Shown one piece after another: positions 47,173 to 56,709 of a stretch of DNA of 64,000 nucleotides. This stretch comes from Calliphora vicina (Eukaryota; Arthropoda; Insecta; Diptera; Calliphoridae), in the NCBI RefSeq assembly GCF_958450345.1, contig NC_088781.1, positions 43,077,357-43,141,356 of the forward strand, read 5' to 3'. Under the pieces are notes generated by a model. That model was not told the DNA's origin. It worked only from the letters and a program-made list of their open reading frames with translations, and did no database searches. Position numbers and translations under genes: made by a program. The number at the start of each line of letters is the position of its first letter. The first letter of the stretch is position 1.

Positions 47173-47610
47173 CAGGATCTTAGTCGGAAAACTACTACAT
47201 TCATCATATATGAGTTCCGGGTATCAGTTTCCACTATGAAGACTCTAGCACCTGTGCGAATCCTTTCGTGAATATCGTAAACCCCTCAAACATTCGGTTG
47301 CATGTAACCACTGTTCCCATTTATGGAACTATATGGTGGGTGTAATATCAAAATCTAGTGCCGATATCATGCAATCCTACATGCCAAAAATATGTAACTA
47401 CTCCAGCCAAATATTCTTTAATTGATCATAGATACTGGATGATATTCAAAGCCGTCAGAGGCGTGGTTCTAATGGCACCACTGATAAAGTGAAGCGCACC
47501 TTTGAGCCTTTTCGAGTATCTTCCATTAACTGTCCACTCTCAAAGCCTGTCAACAGGCAATGTTAACATATGACGAAGGTCTAGGTCTTAAGACCGATGA
47601 GTGCATTCAG

Positions 47611-47719
47611 GGGGGTTACTGCGTAACACAATCCCAAAACGAAAATGTTCGAAAGTATGTACTAAATACATTGTAATTCGAAAAGATTTTTTCTCGAATC
47701 GAATTAGGGAGTAATCCCC
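47611..47719. mobile_element. Foldback element with GGGGGTTACT ends
   Basis: Ends GGGGGTTACTGCGTAAC and AGTAATCCCC; central parts AATGTTCGAAAGTATG and TCGAAAAGATTTTTTCTCGA are also inverted. CAG flanks both sides (47608-47610, 47720-47722) as a likely 3-bp target duplication. 109 bp, the same size as the family member at 46800 after removal of its insert. Confidence 0.7.
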
Positions 47720-48129
47720 CAGTTTACCATCTTTGTTCGCAAGTCCCAATTCTTTCTTATAGAAGAACAGTAGGAATAGTAGTCATTGAGTGTTTATTTT
47801 CCAAAATAATTTGCTATCAATGTAAATACCCAGGTATACCTTCGAGTGAAAAGAACTAACTCTAACTAACTAAATCTTTCTACCCTCAAATGATTCTATA
47901 ATTGCACCAATTTGTATAAAAGCTTTCTCAATGTGCAAGAACACGGCCAAAGAATATTTCCGTTTTTAAACAAAACCGCGGTTTTTCATGGCTCAAAATC
48001 GAAACCGTAAACCCACAATTATTCTTCGGTCATCGGTTTTATCTTTTTTAAATTTTTTTGCAGAAAAATTTAAAATTTTGATATGGACTTAACTAAAACA
48101 AAGTGTGTGTAAATGACCGCCACGGCTTC

Positions 48130-48640
48130 GCTGGGTAGGGCGCGTCCGAATTGTCCATTTTTTCAAGCTGAATAAGAACGATGAGGCTTATTCGCATAGA
48201 CATTCGATTTAAGAAAATCCCACAAGAAAAAGTCTAAAGGGGTCAAATCGCACGATCTCGGTCCATTGAATGATCAATGTGGCGCGAGCTGAGTGGCACA
48301 TAACGTCGTCCTTATAAAACCACATGCCATTGGTGTCATATCATCTAAACCGGCGCTCGCCATTGGTGATGATGGCCTGGCCAACGTCTTTCTCAAATAA
48401 ATATGGACAGAGGACTCCGCCAGCCCAAAATCCACACAAAACAGTGACATTTTCGGATGCATTGCACGCTCTTGGATCTCATGTGGATTGGCATCGTCCC
48501 CAATTCGACAATTTTGTTTGTTGACGTACTCATTCATCCAGAAATGGGCCTCACCGTAAAATGGAGGAAGCGTGTGCTGAACGTTGCCCGAACAGAAAAC
48601 CCATTCTGATACAACAAATTTATCATTTGCAAGTGTTGTT
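48130..48640 (-). pseudogene. Tc/mariner-superfamily (DDE_3) transposase relic
   Basis: Minus-strand: 'GEAHFWMNEYVNKQNCRI' (after the first catalytic motif), 'DDANPHEIQERAMHPKMSLF', CVDFG, 'AESSVHIYLRK', then in another frame 'GPRSCDLTPLDFFLWDFLKS' and NVYANKPH. The order and motifs match the catalytic domain of the element type at 11227, but this copy keeps the segment that one lost and lacks the N-terminus. Frameshifts make it dead. Confidence 0.82.
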
Positions 48641-48961
48641 GAACGCTATATCCGTTCATGGTGATTTGGCAAAACAAACTGAACAAATGACAGCCGATAC
48701 GATGGACGTAGCTTCAGCAAAATCGCCGCTATCAACTGTCATAGTTCGGAAGTCCCTATTGGAAGACCCTTTACTTTTCTTGGAGTATATATATCCTTAG
48801 TAGAATGCGTTAAATTTTACTTCGATGAAGAATTTAATTAAATCTACTTAAGCAAAAGTTCAGCTGCCAAATGGCCCAAGTCCAATTAGAGAAAATATTT
48901 TTATTATAATCGGTTAAGCCATTGAATTAGATTTGATAAGAAATGTGTGTCTAATAAATTA
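48641..48961. other. Non-coding; probable flank of the Tc-like relic
   Basis: GTTGTTGAACGCTATATCCG and 'AACAAATGACAGCC' may belong to the same transposon upstream of its transposase, but no terminal repeat was found. Confidence 0.35.
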
Positions 48962-49831
48962 CAGTGAGACCTCGATTATCCGTAATGGTCGGGACCGGCA
49001 GCATTCTGGATAATCAATTTTTGAGTACCAATTTTTAGTAGTTTTTTAATACATATACACCCTTATCGTGGTTGGCGTAAATGCCTTACGCCTACGACTG
49101 TTTCGTACTAGATTAAAGATAAAATGCAAACTGTTTCTTTAATCTAGTACGTAACTGTCGTAGGCGTATGACGTTTAAGCCAACCACGATAAGGGTGATA
49201 ATTTTTCGATAATGAGATTTACGGCTCTATACGGCACCCTGATCCATCAGTTGGATCAATATCGTCCAATTTGGTGGACAAACTTTCACAATAACGTTTT
49301 CAGCATTAAGGCAAACTGCTGTCAGGTAAACAATTTCAAAAAATGTCTGTTTAATCTCCATTATCTCATTGGTGAGTTTTTTCATTGATATGAATTCATT
49401 TAATTTTTCCACGAAAATTGTATCAGCTATATAATCAGCTGCATATTTTTCTCCTGCTGCATTAATATTGTGAATATAATGTCGCTTTTTTATTTAATTT
49501 TGAGTGAAATATTTTAGGCTTTTCTTTGCTGTTAATCCAGAAATTTGAGTTCCTTTAAATCTTTCCTTCCGGAACCATTCATAAACAGAAAAATCTACTT
49601 TTGTATATGCTTCCGAATCATCGTATGCAATAGAGGGAATTCCCCTTTTTCGTTTTATTCACATTGTTCAAAGATAATCGAAAAAAAATTATGCTTATAA
49701 TCCCGGATAATAGAGGTAATTACGGTTAATCGATGCAAAAAAATTAAATCGATCTAAAAATATTTAAATTTTCTTTCCCGGTTAATTGATGTTGCCGGTT
49801 AATCGAATCACGGATAATCGAGGCCTCACTG
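48962..49831 (-). mobile_element. pogo/Tigger-like element, internally deleted
   Basis: Inverted ends CAGTGAGACCTCGATTATCC and CAGTGAGGCCTCGATTATCC, both followed by G, with TA at 48960-48961 and 49832-49833. The CAGTG...CTCGATTATCCG ends are typical of the pogo/Tigger branch. Minus-strand coding scraps fit a CENP-B/jerky-type transposase: 'YTKVDFSVYEWFRKERFKGT' followed by QISG (the WF..RxxGxPISG helix-turn-helix block) and a helical LNEFISMKKLTNEIMEIKQ-type stretch. No DDE core. An unrelated 140-bp hairpin MITE is nested inside. Confidence 0.82.
49058..49197. mobile_element. Hairpin MITE with CACCCTTATCG ends, ATA target duplication
   Basis: Almost a full palindrome: CACCCTTATCGTGGTTGGC / reverse complement GCCAACCACGATAAGGGTG, continuing TTACGCCTACGAC...ACTAGATTAAAG on both arms. 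ATA at 49055-49057 and 49198-49200 is the target duplication. It shares terminal CACCCyTATCG and a 3-bp duplication with the MITEs at 46810 and 53931, but its interior is different. Confidence 0.8.
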
Positions 49832-51091
49832 TATTCGAACAAGCAAACATTCTGAACTGTGTTTTTTAAATTGAATTATTGTGTAAAAAACTTTGTTTTT
49901 TTTTTTAAATTTATAAATATAATCTTAACACGTTTAATAAAAATAAAAAATACAAATATTAAATAAAAACCAACATGTTTAGCTTCTTTTTGTAATCAAA
50001 TTTTCTATTTTATTTATTAAACAAACATATAAAAAACACAAATACAAACAAACATTCAAATTAAACACATGCAAGAAATACAAAAAATAAGAAAATTAAA
50101 ATTTATTTAAAACAAACTTATGAAAAGAAAGGAACAAACATTAAATTAAATTTTTTTTAATTTCAATTCATGTTTTATTTGAAAAAAAAAATTATACATT
50201 CGTGTAGTTAGAAATTTAGCAAATTCAATTAAAATATAATAAAAACAAAACTTATTTTTTCTAAAAAATTTAAACAATACATACTTCATTTGTTTTCCAG
50301 TAATTTACTGGAAAAATTTTTATGTGTAACGCATATTAAATTTAAAAAAAAATCGAATATTAAGGTATTACAAATGTTTTGATTTTTTTTTTTGTTATAA
50401 AAAAAGGATACTCCCCAATAAGCACAAAAGCCCCAAAAATTCATGCACTTGAACATTTTGTTGGAATTTGACATGAATGTAAATGTAATTATGTTTAAAA
50501 CTTGAAAAATATTTGAAAAAATTAAATATTTTTCAAACAATAAACATGGCTTGAATTCAACTGTAATTCAATTGCTTGTCTATAATTCAAGGCTTGAATT
50601 ACACTTGCTTTCAACTTGAATTCCAGTAAAAATGCTTTTGGGTCATGTGCAAACTATGAGTAAAAGAAATAGAATGCGTTTATTTTATTAAGACAATACT
50701 AGACGATCAAAGATATATGATTACATACTTGACTATTGTGTATTTCTACCATGTAATGTACGACTTTTTGATGAAAATAACAAAATTGACGTATTTAAGA
50801 AGATATTATTCATATATTGGTACTATTAAATATTGAGTTGTATTTACATATTTTCTTGAATATCTACTCGATATTTTTATACACAGACAAATTTCAATAT
50901 AAATAGCATGATTGGATTTCATTTATTTCAATTCATAACATTTATAAATAATTCATTAAATAAAGTGTGTGTCAAACTGTAGCAAAGTATGATAGATATG
51001 AGGAGAATACAATGTCATTAGCCCACAGGGCTACACAAATTTTTGACATATGATCCGCGATCAGCAATTTAGATTTCAACATATTACTTAT
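49832..51091. other. Non-coding, very A+T-rich; no gene seen
   Basis: Long A and T runs. The TGAATTC/GAATTCAA-rich stretch at 50545-50630 is a weak internal repeat. Confidence 0.45.
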
Positions 51092-51095
51092 TTAA

Positions 51096-53181
51096 CCCTT
51101 TCGGCCGCACATGAATTTAGCTGTAGCTACCAAGAGAATCACATATTTTTTTCATATAAAAATTAAGAGCGGCAATTCCCGCTTTTTTATCGTTTAATAA
51201 TTTTTTTTTGACTGTGGATCAAATGACGGGAATTCCCGCGATGACGGGAATTCACACATTTAATTTTTCAATGATATATGTAGCAGTGTATAACAAAAGG
51301 CGGGAATTCCTTAAGGACGGAAATTCCCGTCATTTAGTTTTATGAAGTTTATTTAGCTCCCAGAATATAATTGCGGGACATGCCGTCATTAATATGAAGA
51401 AAAATAAAAAAGTTTTTTTAAAAAGGTATCTTTTATTTTTTATTAAAAACTATACTTTTATGCTAACATTAAATGATAATTTTAAATTAAAAATTATGAG
51501 AAGTGCTGAGTACTCAAATCTATTGAAGGAGATTCTCCTTGTGGCTTTAGATGACGTCCTTGATATGTAATTCACGAGATCCTTGCTTTAAAAAAAGAAT
51601 TCCACACAGCCATATCCAGGATATGAAACAGGACCTTTTTATACTATCTAATAGTTTTTCTTGGACTAGAATAATATGATAATAGTTGGTCGGATCGATC
51701 AATTCCTCCCATATTTTCATTATAAGCAACAACGTCTATTGATTTCATCTGCTTTTGGCCTCTTCTATTGGATACTTCGATAAGACATGTGTGATGTGCC
51801 GTAGTTATGGATAAAACATCGCGTTTGTCCTTCATTTTGTAACGTAAACATTTCCAGTTCTTCTCCAAATCATTTCTCCCTTCTTTAGTTTTTTAGTGGT
51901 TATACATTTAGGATTTGGCTTGCGATTAAAACGTAAGGTACCCGTGGTGTGGGTTTTGTAATGAAGTAGCGTTTGAGACATTTTAACGCTGTTGTAGTAG
52001 TTATCCATAAATATATGGTGGCCACGGTTAAGAAATGGATCCATAAGTTTCAAGACTACAGTTTTTGTTTTCGATCCTATCGTATCTTCTATAACTTTTC
52101 CTGCATAAATTTCAGCATTTAAAATGTAATTTATGCTGAAATTTATGCATTATGTAATAAGTTCATAAAACTTTATGCCGTACTTAGCACGTGTCCCTTT
52201 ATTGTATTGCTTAAACGATAGTCTTCCTTTAAAAAGCATTAGAGACTCATCTAAGGACAATTCTTTATTAGGTCTGTAGTTATTTCTAAAACTTCTTAAA
52301 ACTAAATTCAAAAGCGGTATTACTTTTTCCAGCTTTCCCGTCCATTTAACTTGCTCATATGACTCGTGGTAACTAAAGCATCTTAGAATTTGCTGGAAAC
52401 GTCTTCCAGACATAACAGCCGCAAATACTAGTTGGTAGTACAATTTATTTTTTGAAAACATTTTTTTAATGGATGGTTTTCTGTTCTGGCCCTGTAGGAG
52501 GCACAAGCCCAAAAATTTAAGCATTTCACATTTTGATGTTTCAAGAAAAATTATTTTAGGTCGCTTTTGGTATCATTATTTTCCAATTTTTTTCATCCTC
52601 CTGATAAGAATCTTCTTGATCAGATTCACCTAGCTCACCATTATCATCCCTTACATCGCCGGTGTCGTTAGAGCTTGAATATCCTGTTAAGTCATCATCC
52701 AATGACATTTCCTCTTCAGAATCTTCTAATAATTCAGACACCCACTTTATTTTCCATTTTTTAAGAAAAATACGTTATAAAACCGTTACAAAAATTATTT
52801 TTTATAATTTTTTTATCAGTAAATTAGTTTATCAAACTGATTGCACTCAGAAACTCAACTAATTTTACGTACATGTATTTCTTATGGACGTTTGACGGGA
52901 ATTCCCGCAATATATTTTATGGTGGACGTTTTTACACAACAAAAAAACCAAAAACGTACATCTTTCTCCCAAACATTTTTCCAATAAGAATTTGTTGAAT
53001 TGAGTTTTGTTTCTCAGAGTAAGTATTTTAGCACTATAGCAACTCTCACTACGTCCAAAGAAAAAACAAAAATCAGCTGTAATAGTTAAAAAAATTGTTG
53101 TGAATATCAGCGGGAATTCCAGTCATTAGTTTTTTTAAGGACTAGTGAATGACGGGAATTCCCGCATTAAAGCCGAAAGGG
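51096..53181 (-). mobile_element. piggyBac-like element, ends intact
   Basis: TTAA target duplications at 51092-51095 and 53182-53185 flank inverted ends CCCTTTCGGC. TTAA plus CCC(T) ends is the piggyBac signature. Inside both ends are palindromes CGGGAATTCCCG (51227-51238; 52896-52907; 53153-53164), with degenerate copies near 51247, 51301, 51321 and 53111. The transposase relic lies between them on the minus strand. 2086 bp. Confidence 0.92.
51547..52766 (-). pseudogene. piggyBac-like transposase, broken
   Basis: Minus-strand order: an acidic N-terminus (SELLEDSEEEMSLDDD...); then, with about 100 usual residues missing, 'MLKFLGLCLLQGQNRKPSIK', 'VMSGRRFQQILRCFSYHESY', 'KELSLDESLMLFKGRLSFKQ' (first catalytic Asp in LDES), 'KVIEDTIGSKTKTVV', 'GHHIFMDNYYNSVKM' (second Asp in MDNYY), 'TGTLRFNRKPNPK', 'KDKRDVLSITTAHHT', 'VAYNENMGGIDRSDQLLSYY' (third Asp in GGID), 'ILDMAVWNSFFLK'. 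All three Asp are visible but split among frames, with stops and an N-terminal deletion. No Cys-rich C-terminal tail is seen before the stop. Confidence 0.9.
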
Positions 53182-53185
53182 TTAA

Positions 53186-53930
53186 TTAAATATATTATAT
53201 CAAAATATTATTATTTAGTAAAATATTTTAATTTCTTATTCGATTAATAATATTTACTGATTAATCGATTCATACCCAGTATGATTTACTACTATTCATT
53301 CATGTCGTGTTATACAAACGCAAGAACCCACTCATTTCAAAGCTGAAGCATTTTGAGTGTTGCAAAAAAGGAATTGTGTGACAATTCAATTTTTTTTTTT
53401 AATTTTTCGACGAGAATGTGAAATACATAGGAATTTTGTCATATTCGACATAATAATTCCGATTAAACAAAACGATTAGTTTTCGACAACCACAACTTGC
53501 TGATTATGTACCCATAAAATAACCGAAAACTCATGAAAATCTTCAGCCTAATCACATAAGCCGAAAATACGATTTTAAATCCATAAAGTCGTTATTATGA
53601 ACAGAAATTAATTTTTTATTTTCAAATATTTCTAATGGTACGGGGAAAAGAAACAAAAGACAATTAAAAAAAAATTAACTTTAAAATTTCTCTTGTGGTT
53701 AGGCTGCTTGTCTTTCTTTTTCTATGTTTTCTGCTTTGCTCGCCTAATATTCCATTTTAACCCTCAGTTAGTCGTAACTGATCTGGTTGATACAAGCACC
53801 ATTTGTTTTTTATTGTAAATTTTTCTCAATTTTTTTAAATTCCCTAAATTTTAAGCTATTTTTTGATAAAAATATATTTTTACTGCAATTTTATTTTTTT
53901 TACTCTTTTAAATGCTTTGAATTTAATATT
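53186..53930. other. Non-coding; no gene seen
   Basis: A+T-rich spacer; no exon or named repeat. Confidence 0.45.
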
Positions 53931-54162
53931 CACCCCTATCGCGAATCAATATTCCACATGAAATATGTTCCCTTTTCGTTTATTCGTTCATCAACATTGT
54001 TCACGTGAACAAATTCCCCATGTTGTGAAATTTTTAGATTGAACAGCTGTTACGAACAAAATCAACTATTGTGAATGAAAAGATCATGATATCAATTTTC
54101 CCTTCTAGGGAAATGGATATTTCATGGGAATAAAATTTCACATGTTATTGCCGATAGGGGTG
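53931..54162. mobile_element. MITE with CACCCCTATCG ends, ATT target duplication (copy 2)
   Basis: Ends CACCCCTATCGCGAATCA and, read inward, CACCCCTATCGGCAATAA; ATT at 53928-53930 and 54163-54165. The interior matches copy 1 (46810) and the fragment at 19169, including CAGCTGTTACGAACAAAATC and the TTCCCTTCTAGGGAAA hairpin. Confidence 0.85.
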
Positions 54163-54309
54163 ATTGTTTTTATGTTTACGAAATAAAAACTGAAGAGATT
54201 ATTTTCAAACGCGGCTTTTTCTTTATTATTCATGATTGATATCAATTATGTACATTGCGACTAGTCTCAATTGAAAAAGTTTCGCTGTTCATAGGTGTAA
54301 AAGCAAGAT

Positions 54310-54900
54310 TCACTTAACAGCGAAAAATATGCTCTTAAAATATAAAAACGTTTATTTTTGGTTGGAATTCAAAGTTTTATTAAGAAAATATTAAATTATA
54401 GGATTAAATTTAGTTTCATGTTATTATTGCAATAAATTTGCTGAGTTTACTTAAATTTTTAAACAAAAAATTATGTTTACAACCAGTCTCTCTACATCAG
54501 TCAATTTTAAAGGTGCATTCTTAAAAAATAATATTGTTATTTTTTAAATTCTTTTAGTTTTATTTTGAAAAATATATTTGTGAAGGATCACAAGTTTTCA
54601 CTGCCTACATATTGGTATCTAAGATTTAAATAGAATTATTCTTTATAAGAAATCTTAGGTGCAGTTTTTCATTGGGACTCAAAATAAAATGCTATTTCCT
54701 ATGTTTGTTCCATTTTCATAATATTAATATAGAATAGTAAAACATTGAAAAGAAAATTAAAAAGCAAACAATAAAATTATATTAAGAAAAACAGAAAATA
54801 TGGAAGAAAAATATGCAGTTATGTGTAAAATATGCAATAATATGCTATAAAAAGCAAAATATGCTAAAATTTGTAATAAAGAACAAAATATGCTATTTCA
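54310..54900. mobile_element. Deleted relative of the 32257 hAT-type element
   Basis: Shares CGAAAAATATGCTCTTAAAA, ATATGCAGTTATG, ATATGCTATAAAA-GCAAAATATGC and GGACTCAAAATA with the hAT-type element, in the same order. The CAGGGCAACC ends are absent. It abuts LINE sequence on the right. Confidence 0.72.
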
Positions 54901-56110
54901 TCCACAATTGTGTTTCCAAGTAGGGACGAGCGGGTTGAATCTGAACAGCTATTTGATGGGGGTGCAGTTTTCACTGATGGGTGCAAGATGGAATCTGGCA
55001 CTGGAGCCGGAGTTTACGTAGTAGATGAGGATGGCAAAGTGTCGTACAGATTCCCAAACGAATGCAGCGTATTCCAGGCAGAGATCCTATAGATAGCAGA
55101 TGAACTGGCCAGACAGGGTTCGGATCTGGACTACATTAATAGGGACTGGGAGGTTAAACCTCATATATGCCACTACTACGGGTTGATCTTCGAAAGATTT
55201 CGGGACTCTACGAACCAATACTGGCTATTTGATTGGATGCAAAGGCAGCCAGAATACTAATTTCGATGGATAGTAAAAGTCTCAGGACATTAGTAGGAGT
55301 GATAACCGGGCACTGCTCAATAGGAGCCTTCATTGGTAAATGGGATATGGGCGCAGAGGACTTCTGAAGGTTGTGCGAGGATATTGAGAAATTAGAAATA
55401 GTGGAACATATTGGCCCATAATCATAGTCAAAAATAAAGTATACTTTACGAGAACTAAAGACGACTTTACTTAAGAGTCGGCTTTAGGTATTTCATAGAC
55501 AAGCTAAAGTATACTTTAGACGTTAAAGTCATCTCTAAATATAAAATTAGCTGAAGCGGTTTTAAACTCATTTAACAACAGCATCAGTTGTTCTTAGCCA
55601 ACTAGAAAAGTTCGTGCAAAAGTCAAAAATGCTTAAGTTACAAGATATTGGCTGAGATTTTGCAATTATTGATGATTTGGAGGAAGAGTTGAATGGAAAG
55701 AAGCCTAAAATATATAGAGGATTAAACCTTTCGAACTTGGTGATGAAGAGTTTTCTTCGCGGTACAGGTTTGACAAATTTTTTTTTTTAATTTTCAATGT
55801 CAGCTGTCCAGCTGTTGTATATTGTATGAACACATTTTCCACATTTGAGGTGGCACACAGTTAAAGACGGTTTAATTTAAAACATACTTTAATTTTGCCT
55901 ATAGTTGCAAAATAATTAAAAACACGATTTTATTTTAAAGTCGTTTGTAAAAAAAACCGTGATTATGTGACTATGGGCTATTATGTGTAACTGTCCTAGA
56001 TTACATGGTCTCAGGCAAAAATGGCTAGGGGAAAGATTCCATGATGAACTGGGGGATATAGCTAGTTGTGCTCTAGGTAATCTATTAGGCTTTATCTGAG
56101 GAATAGTGTG
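54901..56110 (+). mobile_element. LINE relic (RNase H to 3' end), split by a Harbinger-like element
   Basis: Translates as 'GGAVFTDGCKMESGTGAGVY' (first RNase H motif, normally FTDGSK), 'VVDEDGKVSYRFPNECSVFQ', AEIL(stop), then a deletion joining to 'ADELARQGSDLDYINRDW', 'EVKPHICHYYGLIFERF', a WAQRTSEGCARIL-like zinc-knuckle region, then after the insert 'LRQKWLGERFHDELGDIAS'. It matches the relic at 40440 almost block by block. The catalytic middle of RNase H and all of RT are absent. Confidence 0.85.
55413..55979 (+). mobile_element. PIF/Harbinger-like element inserted in the LINE
   Basis: Ends GGCCCATAATCATAGTCA and, read inward, AGCCCATAGTCACATAATCA; ATT flanks both sides (55410-55412, 55980-55982) and its removal rejoins the LINE. 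Inside, a frame 'LEEELNGKKPKIYR' shifting to 'IKPFELGDEEFSSRYRFDK' looks like the N-terminus of a Harbinger nuclease (acidic FxxxFR(L/F)xK block). The rest of the transposase is missing. Repeated AAAGTATACTTTA motifs (55435 and 55506) lie near the left end. Confidence 0.72.
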
Positions 56111-56120
56111 GCTATTTTAA

Positions 56121-56709
56121 GTTTGAAATTGTCACTTTCATAACTTATTCAAAAGAAGCTATATGGAGCTAGAAATTACTATTTGGAATGCTTCTGGCAC
56201 AACTTGTTTAATCAAAAAAATTGTCCAAATTGATTGATCCAAATTGTCGCACTCGGAACTAGTACCACAGAAGCTTAGAGAGCTAACAATGCTTTTTAAC
56301 CGACACAGTTGTTAAATATAACCAAACAATTTCCCTTCTTAAGATATTTATCGGTACATACTCAAAGTGAAGAAATAGCATAAAGATAATTTGATTAAAG
56401 CTGATTTTAACTTACACAAGAATGCAGAAGTTTCATTTAGAGCAACTGATCTCAAAGAAATATTAAAAATTGTTTCCTCAATAACTTCTAGTAGTATTAT
56501 TCATAAATCTTCAAAACTTGATTATTTTCCAAACTTAAATCTATCATACAAGAATTAAAAATATTAAAAATCAACAACTCAAAAAACATAATGCATTGAC
56601 TTCTGATTAAAATCTCTTTCTTATATCATACACTAACTATTTGTAACTTGCTTATGGATTTGGTGAAAAAATATATAAAAAAAAAAAATTAAAATGAAAC
56701 TAAAAATAA
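56121..56709. other. Non-coding; would include the 3' UTR of the 424-codon gene
   Basis: No repeat family recognised. The 3' UTR and polyadenylation site of the minus-strand gene should lie here, but no single AATAAA on the minus strand stands out close to the stop. Confidence 0.4.

Larger units (their letters stand above)
45838..47900 (-). mobile_element. I-group-type LINE relic interrupted by nested DNA elements
   Basis: Minus-strand pieces in LINE order: 'GLKTDECTHRS' and 'DLDLRHMLTLPVDRL' (end of reverse transcriptase); 'SKRLKGALHFISGAIRTTPL' then TALNIIQYL, matching the ITGAMRTTPTAAL block after RT; a GARVFIVETDTRNSYM-like start of RNase H with a VVF block; 'YVDSQAALKDLEDHVVGF'-like (DSQAAL is an RNase H catalytic motif); 'LLWVQKHCDVHG' and 'IADELA' (WVPGHC...ADELA). 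DNA elements at 47611, 46800 (with 46810 inside) and 45893 cut it. Stops throughout. Not the same family as the LINE at 54900. Confidence 0.75.
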
